Source of the DNA: Siphonodentalium dalli
Taxonomy: Eukaryota > Mollusca > Scaphopoda > Gadilida > Siphonodentaliidae
Assembly: GCA_032622095.1 (NCBI GenBank)
Contig: CP136063.1
Span: 65,609,897-65,673,896, forward strand
Direction: 5' to 3'
Length of the DNA: 64,000 nt
The notes beneath the pieces are model-generated. The model saw only the letters and a list, made by a program, of their open reading frames with translations, did not search any database and was not told the DNA's origin. Made by a program: the position numbers and the translations under genes. This document shows, piece by piece, positions 1 to 11,640 of this stretch. The stretch's first letter is position 1; each line of letters opens with the position of its first letter.

Positions 1-427
1 ATCAAATAATCTGAAATGTGTTCTACCATGTAGTCTGTAGAATACTCAAATCTGATTATGTGACCAGATCATGTGACTTTATATTATGAAAATGAATGTT
101 AATAAAAACTTTGGCACTAATGATCTGCCAATCCCTAGAAATGTGATTATGTTTCCAAGATATGTACACATGTTTTCATTAAACAAAATTATGGGCAATA
201 ACTTTAAGAAGTTTTTTATTTATATATGCTCTAGCTATGATAATAGTTCTAGCTTTTTTCAAGAACAGATTGTTGAAAACTAGAATATACAAGCTTTACT
301 CTGCTTTAGTTACCATAATTTGAGAGAAGATTTGTTGCCACTTTCAGTTTGGTTAAAGGCTGGTAATGCAGGATAATCGGGGATAATCAGCTATTTGGTT
401 GGTCAATTGATAATTTTCTCAAATTTA

Positions 428-614
428 GGGGGTGGGTGTCCAAAACTGACCGGAATAAAATTCCTGAAACGGAAAAAAAGGGTGGGCTTCCAAAATTGCC
501 TGGAAAAAAGGCTGGAAACGGAAGAAATGGGGTGGGTGGGTGGGTCCAATGAGGCCGGAAAAAATTTAAATGATGATACGTGCCTGGAAATGTTTTTCGA
601 CCCCCCCCCCCCCC
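428..614. repeat. Degenerate ~50-bp G-rich tandem repeat ending in a C14 tract
   Basis: Three diverged units, each starting with GGGTGGG and carrying a TCCAAAA..CCGGAA-type core, run head to tail. They end just before a homopolymer of 14 C at 601-614. The G-rich units could form quadruplex-like structures, which is inference. Short ORFs overlap on both strands but none has a recognisable domain. Confidence 0.55.
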
Positions 615-1844
615 TGCGCTTGTGTTTCTAAAACGATGTGAATAACCATATTGAAAATAGTCTAGTTTCATCAACTAATGCAACCAGTATTAAAAATACT
701 TCGCAATAAATATGTTTTTGAATGTTTGATACGCAAATGGATTTTCTTGGGTATGTTCGTATTATCGGAACACCGCCAAAATGGAAAATTAAAAAATAAT
801 AACGGTACTTTTTTTTATAACAGACTCAGTTTGTCCTACCAGCATAATATCAATTCAGCAGGACACAACCGCATCATAGCAGATTAGCAGGACCACTTCA
901 CCAGGGCCCGGATGAATAACTTGTGATTGGAATACTGATTCAATTCAGGATGTGCCAGACCTGGTTATACAGACTTACAGCTAGTGTTTCGAAATATAAA
1001 TTCCTTGGTTCAGAACTATATTAAAGCTCTGCACATGATATTCTTTCGAATACCCCGAATGTCAAACAGTTCGAATGATCAATACATATATATCGATCAT
1101 TGAATATATATTTGTGCGTATGTGCAAGTATGTCGGGGGGGGGGGGGGTCATTATATATCCACGTCCTCAATGTGTACCGTCTTGCTTGTTGCCACTAAA
1201 CGTCATTAGGGTACCGCATCCCTGTACTGTTTTAAATCGTACCAATTGATAACCTCAATCCATAGTAAAACAAAAGCTATGTTAGCTAGCGGAAGTGTTG
1301 TATCAGCTATAAAATGGAAGAAATATGACAGGACAATGGCGTGCCTATATAACATTGCAGCGCTTTATACACATCAGTGCCATCTATTCTGAAATTGCCA
1401 GATTTTCTTCCGGGATCTGGCACATGTAGGTTCAGGAACATTGAACAACTTTCCCCCCAGCTTTGACTCAGTTAGTTTTTTAGGCCTCTGCAGATATCTT
1501 TGACGATGTAGACAATATATTCGTCATCATTAAAATAATAATAACATCTATCCCTTGTCTTTATTCAGGACATCGGTGTTTTTCTGCTGTGTCGGTGTAG
1601 GGTGCGGTGAAAATTACCAAAAAAACAAAATACCAAAAAAAATAAGTTGCCAATGTTTAAACGTTCATATATATGTTATTATGAATTGAATGATGTATAT
1701 TTACACAGTGTGACATATTTACACCCAGAGACGACGGGTTACACAAAGAAATACGAAAACATCCTGGTTCGCGGTGGATGGCCCTATTTGACCGTATACG
1801 TCATGTCATAATCAAACCCTAAAATACTCATTGATCACACTACC
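615..1844. other. No gene seen; contains a G14 tract
   Basis: AT-rich sequence without a convincing exon on either strand. The only notable feature is an uninterrupted run of 14 G at 1135-1148. Confidence 0.5.
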
Positions 1845-1850
1845 ATTAGA

Positions 1851-2095
1851 GAGGCCCCCACCCCACCCCCGTGGAATACGGAATACCACTTAACACAGAT
1901 GGTGGAATACGGAATACCAGTTAACAGCCATATGGAATACATAAAAATATATGAAAATTCCATTTTTTTGGAAGCTCGGCGTACGAATACCTGTATGTTT
2001 GGAATACCGAATACCTCCTAACAGAGGGCCGGAATACGGCACACCGCATAACAGGGCATGGAATACGGCGTACAAAAATAGGGGTGGGGGGCCTC
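1851..2095. mobile_element. Small TIR element (MITE) with GAGGCCCCC ends and 6-bp ATTAGA duplications
   Basis: The left end reads GAGGCCCCCACCCC and the right end is its near-exact reverse complement (GGGGTGGGGGGCCTC). The flanks are identical ATTAGA hexamers at 1845-1850 and 2096-2101, which I read as target-site duplications. The interior is built of short degenerate repeats of GGAATACGGAATACC. No coding capacity. A 6-bp duplication does not by itself assign a superfamily. Confidence 0.6.
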
Positions 2096-2493
2096 ATTAG
2101 ACGAAATATAAGACGTTCTAAGCTAACATGGCATGTCGTTCTGATCCCTTTCGGCTATTGAAGTTTGTATTGATGATATATCATATGTTTGTTCAGGGAG
2201 TCCCCGGCAGAAATTCAAAAAGTATCGATGGACGCACTTGCTGTTTGTTTGTTTCGTATTTGGTACATATGTGCGAGATCAGTGCATGAGGTTCGTAAAA
2301 TGAAATTCAACCCATGTGGTTGCGGAACCAAGTTAATGTCATCATGTGATTTTTTTTTTATTTGTTTATTGAGAATAGAGAATAACAAAGTACGAAGAGA
2401 CAAAATGCATACATACCATCATTCTCTCAAACCAGGACATGGGAGAGCGTAACTCTTCCATGCCCTGGCCTACTTTCTCACTTGTGACACGTA

Positions 2494-2625
2494 ATTACAA
2501 GAAAACCATAGTCAGAAATGGTAACGCCACCAAGATCGTATTATTAGCCATAAATATAAATCATAATATAAAATATATTGGTTACATGAATGGACCGCCT
2601 CAGAATTCCGTTAAGATAAGTAATT
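2494..2625. repeat. Fragment related to the arm of the long-TIR element at 11.0-12.1 kb
   Basis: Starts ACAAGAAAACCATAGTCAG and follows the arm of the 11015-12140 element through AATGGTAACGCCACCAAGAT before diverging. The following piece (AATATAAAATATATTGG...CAGAATTCCGTTAA) recurs as a direct repeat near 3826-3875, on the far side of the foldback at 3006-3715. Confidence 0.55.
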
Positions 2626-3005
2626 CTTCAAATTATTACAATGAACTACGGCTTATAAATTACTGCAGGTTTCTCATTCGCCACACCAGAATGCTTCTAA
2701 ATGCGGATCAAAGCTAAGAGTGCGTGGCACAGCCATTGTTCATAGACATTTTACAGATAGCGAGAATGATGCATGCTGGGAACGAAAGCATCCACAGCAA
2801 AGCCATGTGCTTACGGGGGCATGCGTTTATTATAGGGGATTTATGGTGGGCCTATAAAACTAATTATAACTTTGTTATCTGTCATAGTTTATGCGTGAAA
2901 TTTTAAACATATATACCTGGACATCTACCCCTTCCAGAATGTTGAAAAACATTTTCAGTTGCTCATCGTATTTTTATAGACGAAATAGTCCGAAATTCCA
3001 GAAAA

Positions 3006-3715
3006 TTGCGCTAACTGCTCAATGTTTTAATGTGTTACAAAACGTCTGATAAAAATAGTTCTATCGGGAATATTCACACCATTTTTTTTCAGAGAACATA
3101 GTGTAAATATAGTCCTATCGGGATATCGTAAAGGAGATTAATTAAACCCATCAGACTGCCGAAACTGACGACATTAAATTCGCTTTTTCGTGTCCCGCGG
3201 AAATGAAACTTGTCTGTCCATTGATGACGTTATTTATTTGACATAGTATTTTTTTCTTCTGTTGTATTTGAACACTTGTTGCACGCGCAGGCTGCACGAT
3301 CATAATAACTTCAACCGATAAGCGCCGACTGATACCCGCGCAACAGTTTGTCTCAAATAAATTGTTATCAAAACGCAGGTTTATGGCCGCGGACATAAGC
3401 CGATTAAGTGTAATGTAATTTATCCATGAATTTGACTGAAAAATTGTGATTCTATCACCATTAGCCACGAAAATGGGACCTCTAAACAGGCAAGTTTGAT
3501 TTTCGGCGGACACGAACAAGCGAATTTATTGTCGGCAGTTTCGGCAGTCTGAGGGTTAATTAATCCCGAATTAAACGGAACTACTTTACGATAGTCCGAT
3601 AGGACTATGTTTACTCTATGCATGTTCTCTGAAAAAATAGTGTGAATATTCCCGATAGAACTCTTTTTATCAGACGTTGTGTAACACCTTAAAACATTGA
3701 GCAGTTATAGCGCAA
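3006..3715. mobile_element. Foldback element with ~215-bp imperfect inverted arms
   Basis: The left arm (3006 to about 3220) is an imperfect reverse complement of the right arm (about 3485 to 3715). Matched blocks include TTGCGCTAACTGCTCAATG against CATTGAGCAGTTATAGCGCAA, the segment around ACGTCTGATAAAAATAG, and CAGACTGCCGAAACTG near the inner ends. The loop is about 260 bp. A 122-codon open frame on the minus strand spans the loop and part of the arms but shows no domain. The direct repeats outside the arms (about 2560-2600 and 3826-3875) may belong to a larger host element. Confidence 0.65.
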
Positions 3716-3984
3716 ACCGAAATGTGTTGTCTTGCAAGATATCCCACCGCTTTAGCTAAATTTACCTTCCTACAATATCCATAAAGAGGATCATATATTA
3801 TATACCCACGGTTTTAATTATAGAATATAAAATATATTGGTTTCGCGAATGACCAACTCAGAATTCCGTTAAAATAACAATAACAACCAGCACCTATAAC
3901 GAACCGTTTTACTGGACTTGGCCTACTGGTCGCGTAGTTCCGACTTTTAAATAAACGGAATTTCCAACTCTATAAATAAAAGCC

Positions 3985-4075
3985 CCACAATGCATTCGCC
4001 CTGTCCACCACGCAATATCAAAATCTCAGCAGCTAGATACACCACAGGTGGCGTAATAAATGCTCTTTATTATTT
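3985..4075. repeat. Short dispersed repeat shared with 6280-6365
   Basis: The segment from GCATTCGCCCTGT to GGTGGCGTAATAAA is found again at about 6283-6355, with diverged middle sequence. Each copy lies close to the end of another repeat, so both may be relics of one element family. Confidence 0.45.
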
Positions 4076-4135
4076 CCATATCAGGAATACAGTAACAAAC
4101 AAGACAGCAGTAAAATAAATGGGGACAAAAAGTTA

Positions 4136-4400
4136 GTGTAATCATGTATGAAATTTCCAACTGTTAAAATTCTTTATAACAGTTGTGACTCCCACCCCCT
4201 CAAAATACCTCCATCATTCGATCCCCGTCCCCATCATAATGGGGACAATAATTACTAGTTGGGATACCAGGCAATGGTAACCATGTATTTTAACCTTTAT
4301 GTTGTAGTGTAATAATGTATGAAATTTCCAACTACATGTGCATTAACTTTTTTTTACAAAAGTTGTGAATCATACACACTCAAAATCTAACTTCCACCCC
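4136..4400. repeat. Imperfect tandem duplication, about 172-bp period
   Basis: GTATGAAATTTCCAACT and the following AAAGTTGTGA / ACTCAAAAT / CCACCCC elements appear once from about 4136 and again from about 4308. No coding sequence. Confidence 0.5.
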
Positions 4401-5248
4401 CACCCCACTACACTGTCCCTTCCACTTAAAAACATTCTGGAGATCAAGTTGGCCACAGGTGTTCAGTTATTTTATACCATGACTCCCTATTGTACTGTGT
4501 ACAAACATGCTATATAATATATTTGTGCTGTACACCCTACTGTGTGTGAACAGGAGTCCGACCGTGGGTAACACGTTTCTACTGTGGGTAACACGTTTTA
4601 ATGGCATTTCAATGGTTAAAGTTTATACCCATAGTAGAACTACATCCGAGTTGACCTTTCATTAACCTTCCATGACCTCGATCAAAATCACTCTATTTTT
4701 AAAATGTAGCGCCTCGCGATGAAAACAATTTGATACTTTCGATTCAATTGAATATTATACTCACTAATGCGATAAAAACGAACAGTTATTTCCGTGGAAA
4801 TCACATCCAGATCAACAAATTGAACATATATTTCAAGAAATAGACGTAAAAAACTCGAACAACAAACGGTGGATTTCAAAATGACTTTCGTGGTTTCCTG
4901 TTCACTGTACGGCGGAGAAAAAAAAGTTCCCGCAATGTGTTATATTTATATTCATTAAATTCGTATTCCCATATATATATTCATGTTGTTTATTTATGGC
5001 GGTTTCATCATGATTACAGTTTATTGTGAATTGGCTACAATGATACCATATTCGTACAATTGAATGTTGACCTAATTCAATGTATCAATACGCCTGATCA
5101 GCTGTGATAGTGTACGTCGATGTACGGCCAAGTGTGGGGAACACAACGGGGATGGTTGTGAATGGTGCGACAGAATCATCTTAATTTAAGTGGGTTTATT
5201 TCGATTTCATAGCAGTTGTTGCTCCTGTACCGGTCATGGTATAAACAA
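4401..5248. other. No gene seen
   Basis: AT-rich sequence with short ORFs only. A small direct repeat (GTGGGTAACACGTTT, twice) lies at about 4564-4598. No exon or element boundary could be supported. Confidence 0.45.
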
Positions 5249-5390
5249 AATACACACGTAGTGTTTCTGAATACCAAATTTACACCACTCGTGGGATTGA
5301 TGATTTACCACACTCGCTAAAGCTCGTGTGGTAAACCATCAATCCCACTCGTGGTGTAAATTTGGTATTCAGAAACACTACGTGTGTATT
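5249..5390. mobile_element. Near-perfect 142-bp hairpin (foldback MITE)
   Basis: Two arms of about 64 bp, AATACACACGTAGTGTTTCT... and its reverse complement, are separated by a loop of only a few bases (CTAAAG region). Pairing is almost complete over the whole length, so the element must be young or under gene conversion. The body includes the short palindrome-rich motif CCACTCGTGGG. No internal coding. No clear target-site duplication was found. Confidence 0.75.
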
Positions 5391-5806
5391 CTATATATAC
5401 CCCACGTGTCTTGGACTGTTGCCAAATTCACAGTGCTCCATTAGAGGGCCTGCTTGGACTGTTGCCAAATTCACAATGTTAACTGCAGAGAGGTTGTATG
5501 TTATTGGAGACGTTCTAATATGACAATAGGCTGGCCTAATTAACGAACCATGCACAGCTAAATACACACAAGCAACTTTTAATCTTCAAATAGATACAAT
5601 TGTCGGCCTCCAAAATTCAATATACTTTCTTATATACAAACAAACATTGAACTCATACCATTGTTTCACTTAACCAAAATAGCGAATTTCCCCAAAAGAA
5701 CGCATATAGACTGCGCATGCAGAAAATAAATGATGGCCGTTACTACAAAAAAAACAGACATGCGCACTCCAATTAAAATTACCCATAATTCAGTTCACTA
5801 CACCAG

Positions 5807-6282
5807 GGGCTCCCAACAGGTTATACAATGTTTTCAGGCTATCAGATTATTTATATTTTCGACTTTAAGTTTACAATTTGAGCCTGTCCTCACTCTATCG
5901 ATACGATTTATCATAAACATATTATACACCAGTGGCGTTAACTTTACAACTTCGGCATCTACGTGATTATATCGGTACGATTCAGTAAGGTACAAACAAT
6001 CTCCATAAAATACAGCAGGGGCTCCCAATAGGTTATTCCCATTTATTATGGGCTCCCAATAGGTTATACAATATTTTCAGGCTATCAGATTATTTATATT
6101 TTCAACAACATATTATTACACCGGTGACTTTAAGTTTACAATTTGAGCCTGTCCTGACTCTATCGATAGGATTTATCATATTTTCATAAACGTATTATAC
6201 ACCGCTGGCGTTAACTTTACAATTTCGGCATCTACGTGATTATATCGGTACGATTGAGTAAGGTACAAACAATCTCCAAGAA
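5807..6282. repeat. Tandem duplication of a ~205-235 bp unit
   Basis: The unit from GGGCTCCCAACAGGTTATAC to GTAAGGTACAAACAATCTCC is present at about 5807-6003 and again at about 6048-6276. The second copy contains small insertions and substitutions. Overlapping minus-strand ORFs in the two copies share peptide DCLYLTxSYRYNHVDAE, which reflects the duplication rather than a recognised protein. Confidence 0.65.
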
Positions 6283-6365
6283 TACATTCGCCCTGTACTC
6301 CATGCGATATAAAAAAAACAAATGCAAGTAACACCACACTAGGTGGCGTAATAAAGTAGTTAAAG

Positions 6366-7559
6366 GCATATATTGTGTTCGGATTTTTTTTGCATATACC
6401 TCTCAACTGAAAAGAAAGAAGAAGCAATACTAGATATATTACCTTGACATATTATTGTCCGAAAATACCCGTACAGAAACTGCACATGTGATTTGGTTAG
6501 AAACAGGTTGGAACAGCTTAGAATTATGTTAGTTTCGTATGTTAATCAGCCCTGCTACATTAGCAGCATATTAGATCTAGTGTGCAAAATATTTCTAACC
6601 TCATTGCTCACATTAGCATAGCTTAGTATTCATACTGGGTATATATTTCTCCCAGTCTGCCCATGGTAATGTCCAAAAACTCTAAGTCAACGCAGGTTAG
6701 AGATTAGAGATTTAGTTACAAATCCCCCATGTATGGGCCATTTAATGACTTTCACATCTGGGTTTTATTTCCAGTTCAGACCACCAATCCTATGCTAAAG
6801 GCTTTTATGGCCATGATAAGGTCCCCTGGAATCATTTCTGCTCCATTCACTTGGAGTAATTCGCAAGTTAAAGGTGTTTTTTTCTGTGGGATCGAGTCAG
6901 TGCAGGGATTTAATAACAAGAAGTGAATTAAAACCTCGTTGGCTTTTTTCATGACACGGTAAGTGACTGCATGCATTTAAATATATCGACAATTAAGAAT
7001 TTAAGACATGAGAAAATCGTGACTTTTGTCAATTTGCTTTCCAAAATTGAACCTTAAACATTTCATAATGATAGTATTATGGGTTTTACATTGAAATTAA
7101 GGGTTACTTAATTATTCAGTTATTCATTCATGTATAATATATATAATCTTTTGTCATTTATCATATCGCAAGGCTCGAGTGCAACAAACTCGCATTCGGT
7201 TTATTTAAGTTCTTAGGTAATTAGAAGTCACAATTATTATCAATTTATGTAACTTAATAATATTAGGGTCAATCCCCCTCCCCCTACCACTTTCATTTTC
7301 ATGGTGATCATGGCTCAGGAAGTGGGAGCAGAGGGATTGGAGGATCTCTTTTATGCAAATTTATATGTTTTTTTGTTCTGTTCTGTTATCATTTATATTG
7401 TTATAACATGAGGTACGCTGTCGCGTGGCATTTGCCCCCGACCGTGGCAATTCGGATTAAGCATGGACGAAACTGTGGATATCCGGGGAGGTCTATATGA
7501 CCATTCCAAAAGAAGTTCGTACTAGAAATTCCGGAAACCGAAAAACAAGCGATCCGGAA
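6366..7559. other. No gene seen
   Basis: AT-rich intergenic sequence with ORFs under 110 codons, none with a domain. Short motifs containing CACATTAG/CTAATGTG recur around 6530-6620 and again at 8590-8830. Confidence 0.45.
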
Positions 7560-8525
7560 ACCCAAAAACAAGCAAAAATTCAAATTTTCTAAGTTGAAAA
7601 AAGGGCCATAACTCTGGGAAAAAGTCATCAGATCATACCCAAATTCGCACTTGATATGTATTTTCATATAACTGATCCACAAAAATACGGGATTTGCAAT
7701 CGTACCACCAAAGCTCATGCTATCATTTGGAAACCCAAAAAACTAGAAAAAAAATGTATTTTCTAAGTAAAAAAAGGGCCATAACTCTAGTGAAAATGGG
7801 TGAACGAAACCCGCGCTATGCATGTAGCTGTTCCCCCATGCTGCCCTATCAACATACCAAATATCAGCTAAATCTTCCAAGCGGTTGCTGAACAATAATG
7901 CAAAATGTTTGTACGGACGGACAAAATTGAAATTTTCTAAGTTGAAAAAATGGCCATAACTCAGGCAAAAATCATCAGATCATACCCAAATTCGCACTTG
8001 ACATGTATTTTCATATAACTGATCCACAAAAATACGGGATTTGCAATCGTACCACCAAAGCTCACGCTATCATCTGGAAACCCAAAAAACAAGAGAAAAA
8101 TTGAATTTTCTAAGTAAAAAAGGGCAATAACTCTGGTGAAAATGGGTGGACGAAACCCGCGCTATGAATGTAGCTGTTCCCCCATGCTGCTCTATCACCA
8201 TACCAAATATCAGCTAAATCTGCCCAGCGGTTGCTGAACAATAATGCAAAATGTTTGTACGGACGGAATAAATTGAATTTTCTAAGTCAAAAAAGGGCCA
8301 TAACTCTGGTGAAAATGGGTGGACGAAACCCGCGCTATGCATGCATGTAGCTGTTCCCCCATGCTGCTCTATCACCATACCAAATATCAGTTAAATCTGC
8401 CCAGCGGTTGCTGAACAATAATGCAAAATGTTTGTACGGACAGACGTACGGACGGACTGACGTACGTACGGACGGAGACGTCGACTATATACCCGCCGAC
8501 TTCAAGTCGGGGTCATAATAAATCA
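7560..8525 (+). mobile_element. Pearl/CvA-like element: alternating tandem units, ACGG microsatellite and terminal hairpin
   Basis: Five units of about 160-180 bp run in the order A-B-A-B-B. All share the lead TTTTCTAAGT..AAAAAGGGCCATAACTC. Type A continues with CATCAGATCATACCCAAATT. Type B continues with GGTGGACGAAACCCGCGCT and ends TTGTACGGACGGA. The last unit runs into a tetranucleotide microsatellite (ACGG/ACGT, about 8435-8483) and then into a stem-loop, CCGACTTCAAGTCGG, followed by GGTCATAATAA. This layout matches what is known of pearl/CvA elements of bivalves, later linked to Helentron-derived non-autonomous elements. The class assignment is inference from layout, not from sequence identity. 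Confidence 0.6.
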
Positions 8526-9338
8526 GGTTTATCAATTCCGTATAAGATAGTAATTAACTCAGTTGAGAGAATCCTTTGCATGTAAATGGGCGCGTAATGG
8601 TGTCGAACTTTCCAATGTAAAACTAATGTGCAGTTTTGCTAACCTGTGCACATGTGCAATTTCCAACGTAGAACTAATGTGCATTTTTGCTAACCTAAAA
8701 GCACATGTGCAATTATGTTAGTTTTTAGGCTCCGCCCATCTCACTTTTGACAGTTAAATTACCACATTAGTTCTACATTAGTTCTCACATTAGAATTTCA
8801 TGCTAGATCTAATGTAGTTAATTGTTAGCAGTTTTTGATAAGGGTAGCCTTTCTGTAGCAACAACAATGGTGATAAAGTACAATAAATTAATATTTTGTC
8901 TTCAGAAGAACTCTAAATTTCTCTTATTAGACAGCTAAAGTGGTCGATTGTATGTAATATTTAAGGTTTGCAAAATCAGAGTTCCAAGCACTATGTGCAG
9001 CTTAATCTACATTCTGAATTTACCATACATAATACAATTAGTAAATTTTAACCTTAGTGAAACTGTATTTTAAATATTGTAATTATTCAGTGGTTCGACA
9101 GCATTCGGGAAAATACACAATGCTCGCCTCGTTTGCATTTCGGACTGCGACTGAAAACTGGTGTGATGTGGTCAAGAAAACCACTGTATAAATTGACGTT
9201 CCCGAAGTATAGTCTAGCATTAAATAAAAAACAATGCTCAGTATATTGAAATTAGATAAATCTGTCGCTCGAGTACCGGGTAATTGATTAATTTTCTGTG
9301 TTGATCAGGGTCACTTTTAAGGTCATGTGTACTTTACT
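8526..9338. other. No gene seen; short tandem duplication at 8606-8720
   Basis: Two copies of a unit around AACTAATGTGCAGTTTTGCT / GCACATGTGCAATT lie head to tail with a period of about 55 bp. Otherwise ordinary AT-rich sequence. Confidence 0.45.
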
Positions 9339-9864
9339 TTAAAGATGGATTATCTCTTTAAATAACAAATTTTAAATAGTTGCGTGGGTATAAAATAATA
9401 AATATGAACTGAAGACCCCTGTCCGGAAAAGCTTCTATCAATTAATATTGATTTTATTTCTAATATTTAATTGGGACCGTTTATGTGTCTATTTTTAGAA
9501 CAGACAATTCGGATGATACCATATTGCGACATAGAGAACTGGGCTGTTCATATGGCTACGCACCGAAAGTCAAATGTCCCAGATTGATTGTTTGTATTGT
9601 TTTGTTCCATAGTTATTAGCGATAATGAGTATAATTAACGTTTATTTTTGACAAATTTGTACAATAAAATTTCTGGTCTCTGTTAACAGTAACCACTATT
9701 GTTCGTTAGCTGAACAAACACCTTTTTAGACCAGAAAATATACGAAATAAAATTAATATTAATCGATAGAAGCATCTCCGGACAGGAGTCTTCGATTCAG
9801 ATCTAATATTTTATACCCCGGTAACCATATAATACATGTTTACAAAGAGATAATCCACCTTTAA
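9339..9864. mobile_element. TTAA-flanked element, copy 1 (TIR AGATGGATTATCTC)
   Basis: TTAA at 9339-9342 is followed by AGATGGATTATCTCTTT. The right end reads AAAGAGATAATCCACCT then TTAA at 9861-9864. Subterminal sequence is also inverted: TCTATCAATTAATATTGATT pairs with AATTAATATTAATCGATAGA. A TTAA target duplication is typical of piggyBac and Kolobok families. There is no open transposase frame. A second, longer copy lies at 30759-32247. Confidence 0.7.
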
Positions 9865-10079
9865 ACAGTATTTCAGTTATTCCATGAATAATACAACATA
9901 AATTACAACATAACATCATGGACAGGATTCGACATCAAGCGTGTTGGCTTATGTGAGTCATTTCCGGGAATCAGTTTTATCCATCACACCCAGCGAGAGA
10001 GCAACAGTTTTCTGTCTGATTTATATAATACTAACAGGTTAGCCCGCCGCTGGCGGCAATCATCAGAAACATGACATTT

Positions 10080-10262
10080 AAAAAAAAATAAAAATATATT
10101 TAATTAAATTTTTTAATTAAATTTTTTAATTAATTTGTTTATTTATTTTTTTGTTTTTCAATGAGATAATTCTGCCTTTTTAATTTTTTAATTTAATTTT
10201 TTTTTCAATGAGTTAATTCTGCCTTTTTAATTTTTTAATTTAAATTTTTTTTTTTAATGAGT
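10080..10262. repeat. A/T-rich minisatellite
   Basis: Blocks of AATTAAATTTTTTAATT followed by three repeats of the unit CAATGAGTTAATTCTGCCTT with T-runs, period about 58 bp. Confidence 0.55.
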
Positions 10263-10590
10263 TAATTCTGCCTTTTTAAATGATGGTACCCGTATCTAAC
10301 AGAGGTATGATTTACGGTACATCAGGCGGAAAAACTGACCCGATGAAAATATGCCCCGTTCCTAGGAACGACAGACATAAGTATCACACAACATGCTCAT
10401 GTAATATAATTTATTTTTTTTGAATGAGTTAATTCAGGCTTTTTAATCAAGAGAAATGATGGTACCCGTCCCTAAAAGAGGTATGATTTACGGTGCATTG
10501 GGCAGAAAAAACTGACCCGATGAAAATCTCCCCCGTTCCCATGAACGACAGACATAAGAATCACATAACACGCTCATGTCTGGATAGACA
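10263..10590. repeat. Tandem duplication, about 176-bp period
   Basis: The segment AATGATGGTACCCGT...GACAGACATAAGTATCACA (about 10278-10398) recurs at about 10454-10575 with scattered substitutions. The following CACGCTCATGTCTGG is itself repeated. Confidence 0.6.
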
Positions 10591-10887
10591 CGCTCACGTC
10601 TGTGCCCAGACATAAAACTCTCTTTATAGCGACGCGTCATATACAAAAGCCGAAGGGAATAAAGAGCGTTATTCGGTTAACTAACCCAAAAATGGAAGAT
10701 ATAAGGAGCGTTTAGCGTTATTGCGTCAAGCACTCCCTGCCAATGACGATGACTGGGGAGTGTATAAGGGGTGAAGGAGTCGTCACACGGCCTCGCGGAA
10801 TGATCCGATGACATTTCCCGTGACCTTTTACCCTGAGCTAGGAAGTTTGAGCTCAATCGGTCCAGTCGTTTTCGAGTCTATAAAGGA

Positions 10888-10931
10888 CAAATACACACAC
10901 ACACCCGTGCACACACACACACCCCCTCTCG

Positions 10932-10962
<31 letters not shown>

Positions 10963-11000
10963 CCACACACCCCCACACACCCTCACCCCCACCACACACA
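10888..11000. repeat. CA-rich microsatellite
   Basis: Irregular (CA)n interrupted by CCC blocks, immediately left of the long-TIR element at 11015. Confidence 0.85.
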
Positions 11001-11014
11001 CATACATTATAATA

Positions 11015-11567
11015 CAAGAAAACCATAGTCAGAAATGGTAACGCCACCAAGATCATAGTATTAGCCATAAATAAAATTATAATATAAAATATTATTCATT
11101 AGTTAGCGCTAATATAGGCGCTAACTAATGAATAATATTATTTGATTGACTTGTTAAATAACATCTAATAAATATTCATCCTATTCACAACTTTAAGGAG
11201 TCCTTCTGGCACACGAGAATATTTATCGCCGTTTGATTTGCAACATGTGAACTCGGCGCATATATAATAGATAGAACATACCTCTATTATGATGATCGTG
11301 TTGTTATTTGTTTAAAATACGTATCAATTGACATAAACGCACCCGTTCCCTCATTAAAATCTACATATGTCGCCCATTTTAGGGACCTCCGCGAATTCGG
11401 GGACTTCCATAAAGTGACCTCCGCAAATAGGGACCTACTGCAAATTGTCGCACCGAATGCAATTTGTAAACAAATACGTTTGACATGCGTTTTAACGAGG
11501 TGAGCTTTAATTAAATGAAAGAAGCAATGCTATATATCAACTATTTGTCATGGACTCAGCCAGTGTG

Positions 11568-11640
<73 letters not shown>

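Noticed and set aside
3151-3519. 122-codon minus-strand ORF
   Set aside because: Spans arm and loop of a foldback element and has no domain; treated as part of the element.
10808-11068. ORFs across the CA repeat (His/Thr-rich and Cys/Val-rich)
   Set aside because: Products of a dinucleotide microsatellite on both strands.
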